Part shown: positions 9,931-22,500 of the stretch, piece after piece
Position numbering within the stretch: position 1 is the stretch's first letter
Layout of the letters: every line of letters starts with the position of its first letter
Assembly (NCBI GenBank): GCA_027627225.1
Contig: CM051034.1
Span: 9,152,058-9,216,057 of the forward strand
Origin: Congeria kusceri
Lineage: Eukaryota > Mollusca > Bivalvia > Myida > Dreissenidae
Length of the DNA: 64,000 nucleotides
Reading direction: 5' to 3'
Notes under the pieces: model-generated
The model's database searches: none
Told to the model about the DNA's origin: nothing
The model's input: only the letters and a program-made list of their open reading frames with translations
Made by a program: the position numbers and the translations under genes

Positions 9931-11463
9931 TTATTCCCAACATTCTCGAAACCTATCTTTCAGCCTTGGGCCGATTGTGCGACACGCCTGTCTGAAGTTC
10001 TTGTCCAGCAAGGCGTACACGAGAGGGTTGATGATGTTGTTCAGGAAATACAGCCGGAAGAACGCCTCGAACAGGGCGAAGGACGCCGGCGGCATCTTGG
10101 TGATGTTGTCCACCTTGGTAGCCTGAGCCAGGTAGAGAATGTACGTGACGATGAACACCAGGGTCAGGACGAACCATATTAGTGTTTTGTATGGGAAGCG
10201 TCTGAGACCGAACCCGGAATTCTGTCTACTCATGGTCCGACGCCTTGCGGCTGTGTCGTTGGCGGAGACCAGACCGCGCCCGGACGAGGCACTCACACTA
10301 CTCAGCTGCTTGATGAGCTTTTTCTTCACCTTCTCTTTGTCGCTATCGTCAAACGTGCTCTGCTTTACCAGTGTGGCTCGGGCTTTCCGCGGGCTATCAC
10401 TGGCGGGCTTACCGGAGCTGGGCCGCACGATAGGGCTCGGCGGGCAGGTCTCTATGTCGGAACTCTTCGTCTCTGAGCTGCCCCTGTTATTGGCATCGCT
10501 GCTCGTCGGTTTACTGGGAGATTGTTGCACCACTTTCATGTTCCCAAATGTGTCAGAGGAGCACTCGGAGTTGTATTCTCTGTTAGAATCCTTCCGGAAA
10601 GACACCGGCACGGTGCCCCAGTGGCTGAAGATCTGTTTGCCGATCAAGATATACATAACTATGCACGCTACTGAAACACCTAACAAAAGAACCATAAATG
10701 TGTATTTATATATGACTCTCAAAGGGTGTTTTTGAAACTTGTCCTCGGTGGAACAAAGGTACACCGTGGTGTTTTCTCCGCGGGCGTTCAGCATACGGGC
10801 TTCCTTAATGCCGCACATGACGACGCCGGGCACTGCTAGCAGCACGGAGACGAGGCAGCAGAGGACCACACACAGCCGTAGGGCCAGGCGCGGGGAGATC
10901 TGCCGCTTGAACGGCTGGCACACCTTCCGGTACCGGTCTATGGAGATGACCAGCAGAGACAGCGCCGCCGCGCTGCCCGCCCAAACATTGAACAGACACT
11001 TCAGTTTACACATGGCCACGTTTTCGAACCCAAAGAAGTTCCTATGCTTAGCCATTTCAGCAGGAATCAGAAAAGCGCTAGTAAGCAGGTCAATTAGACC
11101 CAGGCAGACAACAAACACTCGGAAATTGTTGTTCCGGTATGCGCGGCCCAGTGAGAAAACGATCAGCACGATGATGTTGCCGGCGACGCCTGTGATGGCA
11201 AACACTCCAAACGTGATCGTCAACGGTAGAATGGCGCTCGCGTACCGCTCGTTTAGTTCATCAGTGTCTCCCGTGTTAACAGTCATGTCGAACACAGTGT
11301 TAAGTACAGCTGTAGAGTGACTCCACAGTGGTGAGCTCGAGCCATACACCTCGCCGCTGGCGGTGTCCGACCTTGCCTCTGTACTGGTACTTAATGTGGC
11401 AGTCATGTTGGTGAAACTTACAGCGGTGCTGTGTAGGTTCACCCCTGCCTCTGTGTAATTCAT
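9931..11463 (-). CDS. Class A (rhodopsin-family) G protein-coupled receptor, 510 aa
   Basis: An intact intronless receptor. The roughly 74-residue N terminus has N-glycosylation sequons (NYT, NMT). TM1 is about 77-103 (GN at 95-96), TM2 has Asp125, and Cys152 (TM3) and Cys237 (ECL2) form the conserved pair. The TM3 end is DRY 176-178. TM5 is about 248-275. The third intracellular loop is about 144 residues, Ser/Lys-rich with many phosphorylatable sites. TM6 is about 425-447 and TM7 about 461-486, with NPLVY 479-483 and a helix-8 segment. TM4 (about 193-213) lacks the usual Trp, and TM6 reads FVLTLVFIVTYIL with no CWxP. The ligand cannot be told; peptide or amine receptor relatives are possible. 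An in-frame TAG seven codons upstream (11485-11487) supports this Met, though ATATTAG could also be an acceptor from an upstream exon. GC content is clearly higher than in the flanks. Confidence 0.93.
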   Translation of the reverse strand: MNYTEAGVNLHSTAVSFTNMTATLSTSTEARSDTASGEVYGSSSPLWSHSTAVLNTVFDMTVNTGDTDELNERYASAILPLTITFGVFAITGVAGNIIVLIVFSLGRAYRNNNFRVFVVCLGLIDLLTSAFLIPAEMAKHRNFFGFENVAMCKLKCLFNVWAGSAAALSLLVISIDRYRKVCQPFKRQISPRLALRLCVVLCCLVSVLLAVPGVVMCGIKEARMLNARGENTTVYLCSTEDKFQKHPLRVIYKYTFMVLLLGVSVACIVMYILIGKQIFSHWGTVPVSFRKDSNREYNSECSSDTFGNMKVVQQSPSKPTSSDANNRGSSETKSSDIETCPPSPIVRPSSGKPASDSPRKARATLVKQSTFDDSDKEKVKKKLIKQLSSVSASSGRGLVSANDTAARRRTMSRQNSGFGLRRFPYKTLIWFVLTLVFIVTYILYLAQATKVDNITKMPPASFALFEAFFRLYFLNNIINPLVYALLDKNFRQACRTIGPRLKDRFRECWE

Positions 11464-12734
11464 TGCGATAAAGGTCCGAGTTGGCTAATATTTTTAATAT
11501 GTTATGCGGGTTGTAAAAACGCGATTAAGTGTAGAATCACAGTTTTATACACATTTGAAACAAATACGACCAAATCCCGAAATGTTATTTTAATACAGTC
11601 ACACTTCACTCGTTAGCGTTCTTTCCAGTTTGTATTATTTATTGTCAGGTTCTTGTCAAGTATCCAACATTTGATACCGGTGGCAACTCCGCAATCCTGC
11701 ACGATCCTATAGATGCTTGGTCACGACCAGAAGGAAGTGGACAATCATTCGTCGCTGTTGTGTCACAGGCAACACATCCGGAATACCGAATTCGATACCA
11801 GTAAGTGCCTGATTGAATATCAACGTCAATCTTGATGCAGAATGGTCGATCAGAAAAAAGATTCATTTAATTACTACAGTATTTCAAGCGGGCAACCGCA
11901 CGAGCAACAACACACAGACATATATAAGTAACCGGGTCTATCTGCACGCCGCTATCCGCCGAACAAAAGTGGCGATGACGCCGGGGAAAGAAAACTTCTC
12001 AGTATTGGTCTCCGTATTAGGACATAACATCGGATCAAGAGGGACTAGATCCGGATTCACTGTTAGACATAGATAAGCGCTCAAGTGTCGTTTAAACAAC
12101 TTGACAAAATCGGTGGTTAACTGCAATCTATCTTGCCTTAAAAAGTATATCCGGATTCTTGAGAGGCGAACACACATATAGATAGGTATACATGATTATT
12201 CCACATATTGGCACAGGGCGGACGGTCCGATGTTGCAGTCACTTCTAGCGTAGATCTCAATAATATAATAGAATCTTCACATTCCAGGGAGTTCAGGAAG
12301 GAGACAATGAGAGAAAATGAGAGACACCAATTTCTCTGCCTCGGTTGTACAGCAGAATGTAGGTTTTTGCTGTAAAGAAGCAAAGTTGACCAAAATGTCT
12401 GTTGATTGTAGTTTGTATGCTACTCGCTGTGTACCACAACTGAATTCATGTACATTTTAATCAATTATAAACCAGGCGTCATTACGTAAAAATGTTCCAG
12501 ATGGACTGTTTCAAAACAAACGCAAATTGGCAAATTTGAATGTAAACCATTTTGGAAATAACGCACAAAATATCATTATTACTGTAATATACACTGGTCA
12601 TTAAATCGAACAAATATGACATATAAAAATGAACTTTACTAAATGTACATAGTATTACACACTGATTCACCGTTCATTAGCCATACAAACTGGTTGATTA
12701 TTTCAAACAAACATTAAAGGCATGTGTTTCTTGT
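11464..12734. other. Intergenic space between GPCR 5' end and WDR6 3' end
   Basis: 1.27 kb between two minus-strand genes. It should hold the GPCR promoter. A minus-strand open stretch at 11645-11866 has a Cys-containing translation (for example GCVACDTTATNDC). It has no recognisable family or convincing splice sites, so I do not call it a gene. No clear TATA box was assigned. Confidence 0.4.
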
Positions 12735-12740
12735 TTTATT
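12735..12740 (-). terminator. Poly(A) signal of the WDR6-like gene
   Basis: AATAAA on the minus strand, 16 bp past the stop codon (12757-12759). The 3' UTR would be very short. It fits well with the last exon defined by homology. Confidence 0.65.
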
Positions 12741-12756
12741 AAAATGTGTTCAAAAA

Positions 12757-15700
12757 TTAACATATAACTTTCGCTAGCGATGCCCCCGGTTGCGAGACGA
12801 TGCACGGGTCCCCGTGCTGCAGTCGAAACAGCTCCAGCCCCGTACCGCTGACCAGGATGTACGTCGTGTCGCTGTAAAGAAAAACGCATGTCACAATCTT
12901 ATGACTCTAGCACCCGTCGTGATATGTATAGCTGCAGTAAGACATGGTACAGAATTTAAGCTCAGATTTTAGTAACATACATTTATATCAACCTCTCAAC
13001 GATACTTTAACATAGAAACGAACATGTTTGTATGGGCAATGTTTTTCTTTCATATTGTGGGTTGACATGCAACTCCAGTTATACGAATATATGTGCATCT
13101 TCCAATAATTTTGCCGGAGGGGGATACGAGCCGCGTTTTTGACGGAGGGGGAGGCGAGCCGTGTTTTTGAAGGAGGGGGAACGAGCCGCGTTTTTGAAGT
13201 AGGGTGAGACGAGCCGCGTTTTTGAAGGAGGGTGAGACGAGCCGCGTTTTTGGAGGGGGTGACGAGCCGCGTTTTTGAAGGAGGGGAGAGCCGAGCCGCG
13301 TTTTTGACGGAGGAGGAGCCGAGCCGCGTATGTCGTGTGACCGTTTTTAAACCAACACTGCGGTATTCAGTAACAGTAACTGTTATTTGCACTTGCGGTA
13401 TTCAGTAACAGTAACTGTTATTTGCACTAACACAAAACACAACCCAGTGAATGTGTTAACAGTAAATTACAGACAAGAACATTTTGTCTTGATAGATAAA
13501 TCCTAAAATACAGCATTATGTGTTGATACTTGTATTCAGTTTGACAAAACAAACTCGGAATAAAGCACATATACCAGGACAGATTAACGCGGCCGGGGAC
13601 TGTCAGGAGCACATGCATTTATCAGATCGAGATGTATATGAAAGTTGCCGTCATGGTTGTAACGCATGATGAATATCAAGTTTTAGGATATACCGACACT
13701 ATCACGGGGTTCAAATACTTGTCATTAACAATAATAACTGGAAAAGACTGCAAGTACGTTAAAATAAAGCTACCGAGTACAACAAGACTATACATTCGTA
13801 TAAAATTTCGTCGGACTGTCAGAAGTTTGAGGCCAACTGAATATAGACATGAACCGAACTCATCGGCCAGGACACACCACTGCAACCTCTACGGAAACTA
13901 ACTTCAACACATCCCATGACACACCACTGCAGCCTCTACGAAAACTAACTACAACACATCTCATGACACACCACTGCAACATCTCTGGAAACTACTAGTA
14001 ACTACAACACATCCCAGGACACACCACTGCAACATCTACAGAAACTAACTACAACACATCTCATGACACACCACTGCAACATCTCTGGAAACTACTAGTA
14101 ACTACAACACATCCCAGGACACACCACTGCAACATCTACAGAAACTAACTACAACACATCTCATGACACACCACCGCAACATCTACAGAAACTAACTACA
14201 ACACATCTCATGACACACCACTGCAACATCTACAGAAACTACTAGTAACTACAACACATCTCATAACACACCACTGCAACATCTACAGAAACTAACTACA
14301 ACACATCTCATAACACACCACTGCAACATCTACAGAAACTACTAGTAACTACAACACATCTCATAACACACCACTGCAACATCTACAGAAACTACTAGTA
14401 ACTACAACACATCTCATGACACACCACTGCAACATCTACAGAAACTACTAGTAACTACAACACATCTCATAACACACCACTGCAACATCTACAGAAACTA
14501 CTAGTAACTACAACACATCTCATAACACACCACTGCAACATCTACAGAAACTACTAGTAACTACAACACATCTCATAACACACCACTGCAACATCTACAG
14601 AAACTAACTACAACACATCTCATAACACACCACTGCAACATCTACAGAAACTAACTACAACACATCTCATAACACACCACTGCAACATCTACAGAAACTA
14701 ACTACAACACATCTCATATAACACACCACTGCAACATCTACAGAAACTAACTACAACACATCTCATAACACACCACTGCAACATCTACAGAAACTAACTA
14801 CAACACATCTCATAACACACCACTGCAACATCTACAGAAACTACTAGTAACTACAACACATCTCATAACACACCACTGCAACATCTACAGAAACTACTAG
14901 TAACTACAACACATCTCATGACACACCACTGCAACATCTACAGAAACTACTAGTAACTACAACACATCTCATAACACACCACTGCAACATCTACAGAAAC
15001 TACTAGTAACTACAACACATCTCATAACACACCACTGCAACATCTACAGAAACTAACTACAACACATCTCATAACACACCACTGTAACATCTACAGAAAC
15101 TACTAGTAACTACAACACATCTCATGACACACCACTGCAACATCTACAGAAACTAACTACAACACATCTCATGACACACCACTGCAACATCTACAGAAAC
15201 TACTAGTAACTACAACACATCTCATAACACACCACTGCAACATCTACAGAAACTACTAGTAACTACAACACATCTCATGACACACCACTGCAACATCCAC
15301 AGAAACTAACTACAACACATCTCATAACACACCACTGCAACATCTACAGAAACTACTAGTAACTACAACACATCTCATAACACACCACTGCAACATCTAC
15401 AGAAACTACTAGTAACTACAACACATCTCATAACACACCACTGCAACATCTACAGAAACTAACGACAACACATCTCATGACACACCACTGCAACATCTAC
15501 AGAAACTACTAGTAACTACAACACATCTCATGACACACCACTGCAACATCTCTGGAAACTACTAGTAACTACAACACATCTCATAACACACCACTGCAAC
15601 ATCCACAGAAACTAACTACAACACATCTCATAACACACCACTGCAACATCTACAGAAACTAACTACAACACATCATTATTTACCTTTCAACCCATGTGTC

Positions 15701-18700
15701 GACATTTGCAACATCCGACACTGAAGTCAACTGAGCGCACACGAGTTGCAACTGTAAATAGAAAAGTGCTAGTGATCTACAGTAGTCTTTAAAGGCCACA
15801 GTGTTTTTCGAAAGCGTTGTACTAGATATACAATGTTTTAACAAAAAGTATTTACAAATGTAATGTATAATCTATATTTGTCTATTAAATGTCAAACTGA
15901 CATATTTCATAAAGAATTCACAATTTACTGAAAGATACAGTCCTTGTGACAACGCTATACCTCAACAGTATGTCCAGAATGAACCACCTCCCAGAGGCAC
16001 AGTCTCTGGTCTACGGAGGCACTAAGAATGTGGCCAGTGTCTAACAAACATATACCTAAAACTCAAGAAACATTCATTTATGTAGGAATATAACTACTGA
16101 ACGCCCAAAACTATGACAGTATGTAAATATATTTTAAGGAAAAAGAAATAAGGATTGGAAGTACATGTAAACTTAAGAATTTTTTGGTCTAATATGTTGA
16201 ATAACAAACTGTTTACCAGTGATTTGTGCGCTATGAGGGTTAGAATGTCCGCCAGTTTTATCTGTATGTATCCTGGTGACGTTGTCTGCAGTTTCCATGG
16301 TAACCAATGTGACCTTGATTGCATTGTCATCACCACCCGTTAGCAAAATGAATTGATTCCCTGTAATAAAAGCAAGCTTAAAACAGTATTTTTTGATTAG
16401 TAAACAATAAATTGATTCATACATGTATACTACATACATATTTTAAATTATTCTTTAATTCCAGATGAGCTATACACTGACTAAGCTTCAAAACCAAGAC
16501 TCTTTCAGACACTACCTATCTGCTGAATGTGCAGGCTGTTTATCCCTGACTGATGAAGTTCAATGCTGCAACACTCGGACATTCTTGAGACACCAGATCC
16601 AACATTCAGTTCATCTCTACGCATGGGTGTAAGAACGTTCTCTACCAACATTTCCTGTGCTATCACATTCTCTTCAGGTTTATTTTCTCCAATGACATGT
16701 TCAAGACTTACACTTTCAATATCACAACTCTGGCTTTCACAATGAGAATCTACATTTCTTTCAGTGAACAAATTAGCACTTTCACCACTGTCATCCCAAG
16801 ATTTCACAATCATAGTTCTGCACCTGCGTACATTTTGGCATATTTCCGTGATGTCCCAGAATGCAACTCTCCCATCTGTGGCTGCGGTCAACAGCACCAC
16901 CGTGTCCATGCTGCCAGTGACCCCGGGTGTAAAGCTGCCCGGTCTGCCAGCTATGACCACGTGTGAGATCTTAAGAATACAGTGTTCAGTACACTCCGAG
17001 GAGGCTATCACTGACACTTCCTTTTCGTCTTCATCAAACAATATCAACCTGAAAAAGTCATTATGTTACTTGCTTATTATGAATAGTAACACCACAATAT
17101 TTAGTGTTTGTAGAGCTTCAACATTTGAGACGTTATATACAAACCACTTTTTGAGCTTATTTCTACAAGTCATAATGGTATTAAACTTTAGATTTTATAC
17201 ACCTTTTATTAAAGCTATTAAAGCATAAAATGAAAATAGTTTACATAAAATATTACAAAACTGATATATAATTATGTTGCAATTACTTGACAACCCCATC
17301 AGAGCATGCCGCACAGACAATGTACAATGACCTTGACCCCTGCAAGGTCACCACACACAGGTCAGTAATTCTGGTTTCGGGGTCTGACTTCTCTACTGGG
17401 TATTTCCATGGCTTCTTGGCTTTCCTGCACACATTGTTGAGATGTAGGCCACATAAACCTTCATAAGTGAAGACAAATTGCTCACTGTCCCCAGCACCCA
17501 CAGAGTGTTGCCTAGGAGATCTGCCACAGTCCCCTGCCGGACTGCAGGTCTGTCCACTGTGAACATCACCCACGGCAACACTGCTAGACTGACCAGATGG
17601 TTTACCACATGCTTTAGCAGAGTCACCCTCTCTGGCAGTATCTGACAGCAGAGTTTCAGTGTCTTTATTACTGACTGAAGAATGACTATCCTCGTTTCTA
17701 CCAAATTCGACTCTCCAGACTTTCAGCTGGGCTCTACCTCCCCCACTGAAGATCAACTTCCTGTCTGCAGCAGACCTTGACTCACACACTGCCAGGCACT
17801 GCACGCTGGATATGTGGCTGCTAAGTGTGTGACAGACTCTCAAGTGGGGCAGAGAGTTCTCGTCTGAACAGAAATGTCAAGGATTTATTTACATTTTAAA
17901 TAACCTTGTAGATGTACTAGTATGTAGATTTTTCAACAGTTGCAAAAATAACACGAGCACGAGTATAATATAATACTCATATACATGTATTAATGTAAGG
18001 AATACTGGTTAACTGTAACACAATTTTAATAATTGTGTTTTTTGAGTTAAATAAAAATGTGCAGACAGTGTAACAATGGAAGGATACAACACATTAGTGC
18101 GAGACAGATGTTCGTGTCTTCACTACACGTCACCACAGCATGAACAGGGCACCCTACAACAAAAACGTAAAAATGTACCCGTAACAAACAGACTGTTGTG
18201 GAGAATAGCAAGAACTGTTTCCCATGGTATCTTCTAAGAACAGACCTTTACTTTCATTGTTGAGGATACAAATCTTGCACACAGACCTTTACTAAGTGTT
18301 GAAGATACACATCTAGCACACAGACCTTTACCATGTGTTGAGGATACAAATGTAGCACACAGACTTTTACTATTATGAGTTGAGGACACAAAAGTAGCAC
18401 ACAGACCTCTACCATGTGTTGAGGATACAAATCTAGCATACAGACCTTAACTATGTGTTGAGGATACAAATCTAGCCCACAGACCTTTACTATGTGTTGA
18501 GGATACAAATCTAGCATACAGACCTTTACTATCTGTTGAGGATACAAATCTAGCCCACAGACCTTTACTATAATGAGTTGAGGATACAAATCTAGTATAC
18601 AGACCTTTACTGTCATGTGTTGAGGACACAAATCTAGCATACAGACCTTTACTATAATGAGTTGATGATACAAATCTAGCATACAGACCTTAACTGTCAC

Positions 18701-19529
18701 GTGTTGAGGTTACAAATGTAGCACACAGACCTTTACTGTCACGTGTTGAGGTTACAAATGTAGCACACAGACCTTTACTGTCATGTGTTGAGGTTACAAA
18801 TCTAGCATACAGACCTTTACTGTCACGTGTTGAGGTTACAAATGTAGCACACAGACATTTACTGTCATGTGTTGAGGATACAAATCTAGCATACAGACCT
18901 TTACTATAATGAGTTGATGACACACATCCAGCAAACAGACCTTTACTGTCATGTGTTGAGGATGCAAATCTAGCATACAGACCTTTACTGTCATGCATTT
19001 AGGATACAAATCTAGAACACAGACCTTTACTATAACGAGTTGATGATACAAATCTAGCATACAGACCATTACTATGTTTTGAGGATACAAATGTAGAACA
19101 CAGACCGTTACTATGTGTTGAGGATACAAATCTAGCATACAGACCTTTACTATGTGTTGAGGATACAAATCTAGCACACAGACCTTTACTGTCATGTGTT
19201 GAGGTTACAAATCTAGCATACAGACCTTTACTGTCACGTGTTGAGGTTACAAATGTAGAACACAGACCTTTACTATGTGTTGAGAATAAAAATCTAGCCC
19301 ACAGACCTTTACTATGTGTTGAGGATAAACATGTAGCATACAGACCTTTACTATGTGTTGATGATACAAATCTAGCCCACAGACCTTTACTATAATGAAT
19401 TGATGATACAAATCTAGCGTACAGACCTTAACTATGTGTTGGGGATATCAATCTAGCACACAAACCTTTACTATCATGTGTTGAGGATACAAATCTAGCA
19501 TCATGCAGTTTTCGTCCATGCAAGGCTTC
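12757..19529 (-). CDS. WDR6: WDR6 exons 16-23
   Basis: Exon 16 is 19472-19529 (EALHGRKLHDARF). Exon 17 is about 18091-18153 (HAVVTCSEDTNICLAL). Exon 18 is 17287-17863 (SSHISSVQCLAV to AACSDGVVK). Exon 19 is 16516-17048 (TAATDGRVAFWDI to GINSLHIQQ). Exon 20 is 16217-16360 (NQFILLTGGDDNAIKVTL). Exon 21 is 15961-16040 (GHILSASVDQRLCLWE). Exon 22 is 15684-15751 (SVSDVANVDTWVE). Exon 23 is 12757-12871 (TYILVSGTGLELF, ending SLAKVIC). Exon 17's donor must leave one base to keep frame; GTTGTA at 18090 does so but is weak. Exon 16 uses GTAAAG, the same motif that recurs through the neighbouring array. Confidence 0.82.
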
Positions 19530-22500
19530 CTGAAATGAAACATAAGGAAGATCAATCAGGATACCATGTCACTGAGGAAAATCATACTTGTTTAATAAGT
19601 CAAAATTAAATATCATATTAGGAGTGTTAAAAGTACATATAGTAGTTACCAGCAGCTATCAATTGTGTTTTAACTACTATCAAAACGCGCACACCCCCAA
19701 TTTCGATTGGCCGACCGATTTTCCCTTGCCTCTCTAAATAGGTCAATCAGTTTTTAACGTTTTTTTAGCACAGAAACTCAGCTGTTTTATTGCTACTTTG
19801 TATTCTTATATACATACTTGTTCAACACGTAGAATTTAGTAATCATAATAAATAGTGAATATTCTACACAGTAACATACAAAATAATGTTAACATATATA
19901 TCGTTGTGTCATAAATTTTACACAGAGTACCATTTAAATGGTGGGTTATTAACACTTTTGTGTATTATATATACTGTGATTTTTAACCCCACATAGATTT
20001 TTAAAATTATGGCACCGTATCCACACTGCAATCTTTATATAGATTGTGAATTCCCATAGTGGAATAGTTATAATATCTGTGATACTATGTTAAGCAGTGT
20101 GCTCGGGCAATGGTTTATAACCGAAGCCCCGAGGGTAAACAACCTAACATCGTCGAAAATTTAAACTTTTAGGTTTCCACCACATAAATGGTCGTTCGGC
20201 GAATTTAGCACTATATAAAAAGTAACACTAAATTCGCAGCATGTCTCATGAATAAGACTAGCGAAGTGTATATTTCTAATTTAATAATGAAATGCCAAAT
20301 ATGAAATGATAGCATTAGATCTATATCTAGTCTAACTTAGGTGGAACTGCACAATTTTTTGTAAGGCAAAATGATGCAGCAATCGAGTCTGTGACTCTGA
20401 CACTGCAGTCTGTTTCACCAGCATGTACAGAAACACTTAGCACAGAGTTTAGTCATCTACTTTAAATCTTTCATTTGTACAGTTTAATTAATTGTGTGCA
20501 GCACACAAAAAACTACACACAGATCATGTCTCTCCAACAAAGTTCTTAATGCTTTGTTGGCAGCAGCCACCCAAGGACCTCTTCTCAGAAGAACAACTTT
20601 TTAGTACCAGATATTGGACATGAACACTAATGTCTCATCAACATGTGGGTGGACATGTTGCACCAGCAGAAACCATGAAGGACAGCTTTCTAAATGTGTG
20701 TATAGGGCTTGCACTAAAATGAAATGTTTGTGTTGGATATAAGCATTGGATAGTGGAAGACCTGAACATTTCAGACATGAAAGGAAGTATAAAATAAAGC
20801 TTTGTTTTAAGTCATTTCTGATAATTTTGTGATAATATGCCAATAACTTCATTGAAAGAGGTATACATTTAGGTAAAACGTGTCATTATCTATTTCCAGG
20901 TTACATTACTTTTGACATATGTTGTTGTTTCCTTGATAATTTTATAGTGTGTGAATTTTATGATTATGTTATGTCATTGGGCAAAGAAAGAGGAAAAAAA
21001 ACTATTATCAAAAGGTTGTTTATGGTTGTGCTTCTGTTAGCTCTGAAGTACTGTAGATTTTGATTTAGTACACATAAAAAGTTTTAAAAAATCTAACGTA
21101 GAAGGGGGTACCCCCCCTCCCACAACCACCCACAACCACGGTTATTTGCCCCTGTGCCTTAGCAAAATCCTGTGGAAAGTCCTGGGTATGTAATATTGAA
21201 TAGTGGTCCTCTACGATGATTGTTCAAATTATGCCTCTGGGGTCAAAACTGGCCACATCCCGAGGGTCACATGGTTTATATTGACTTGAATAGTAAAATG
21301 ACTTTAAAAATCTTCTTCTCTGATACCCCAAGGCCCAGAGGTTTCATATTTGGTATGTAGCATTGTATAGTGGTCCTCTACAAAGATTGTACAATTGATG
21401 CCCCTGGGGTCAAAACTGTCCACACCCCGGGGCTCACATGGTTAATATAAACGTAAATAGCAAAATGACTTTAAAAAACTTCTCCTCTGAAACCACAAGG
21501 CCCAGAGGTTTCATATGTGGTTGGTACATTGTATAGTGGTCCTCTATAAAGATTGTTCAAATAATGCCCCTAGGGTAAAAAGTGGGCACACCCCAGGGGT
21601 CACATGGTTTATATAGACTTAAATAGTAAAATGGCTTTAAAAATCTTCTCCTCTGAAACTGCAAGGCCCAGAGGTATACATTTAGGTAAACCGTGTCATT
21701 ATCTATTTCCAGGTTACATTACTTTTGCCACTTATGTTGTTGTTTCCTTGATAATTTTATAGTGTGTGAATTTTATGATTATGTTATGTCATTGGGAAAA
21801 GAAAGAGAGGAAAAAAAACTATATCAAAAGGCTGTTTATTGTTGTGCTTCTGTAAGCTCTGAAGTACTGTAGATTTTGATTTAGTACACATAAAAAGTTT
21901 TAAAAAATCGAACCTAGAAGGGGGTACCCCCCCCCTCCCACCCCCACCCCCAACTGCGGTTATTTGCCCCTGTGCCTTAGCAAAATCCTGGGGAAAGGCC
22001 TGGATATGTAATATTGCATAGTGGTCCTCTACGATGATTGTTCAAATTATGCCTCTGGGGTCAAAACTGGCCACACCGCGAGGGTCCCATGGTTTATATT
22101 GACTTGAATAGTAAAATGACTTTAAAAATCTCCTCTGATACCCATTATGGGTGTTGCCAGTTTTGACCTCAGGGGCATCATTTGAACAATCTTTGTAGAG
22201 GACCACTATACAATGTTACCTACCAAATATGAAACCTCATGGCCTTGCGGTTTCAGAGAAGAAGATTTTTAAAGTCATTTTGCTATTTAAGTCTCTTTCA
22301 ACCATGTGACCCCTGGGGTGTGGCCAGTTTTGACCCCAGGAGCATCATTTGAACAATCTTTGTAGAGGACCACTATACAATGTTACATACCAAATATGAA
22401 ACCTCTAGGCTTGCGGTTTCAGAGGAGAAGATTTTTAAAGTAATTTTGATATACAAGTCTATATAAACCATGTGACCCCTGGGGCGTGGCCAGTTTTGAC

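Noticed and set aside
10139..11320. Plus-strand frames opposite the GPCR (198 and 193 codons)
   Set aside because: Antisense shadows of the GC-rich receptor gene, with no family resemblance.
11645..11866. Minus-strand 73-codon Cys-containing frame upstream of the GPCR
   Set aside because: No recognisable family, no convincing splice sites or signal; may be part of the GPCR 5' region but cannot be supported.
18254..19195. Minus-strand frames with HDSKGLYARFVSST-type repeats
   Set aside because: They run along the 39/42-bp intronic array. The frame that continues exon 16 stops after about one unit, so most of the array cannot be exon.
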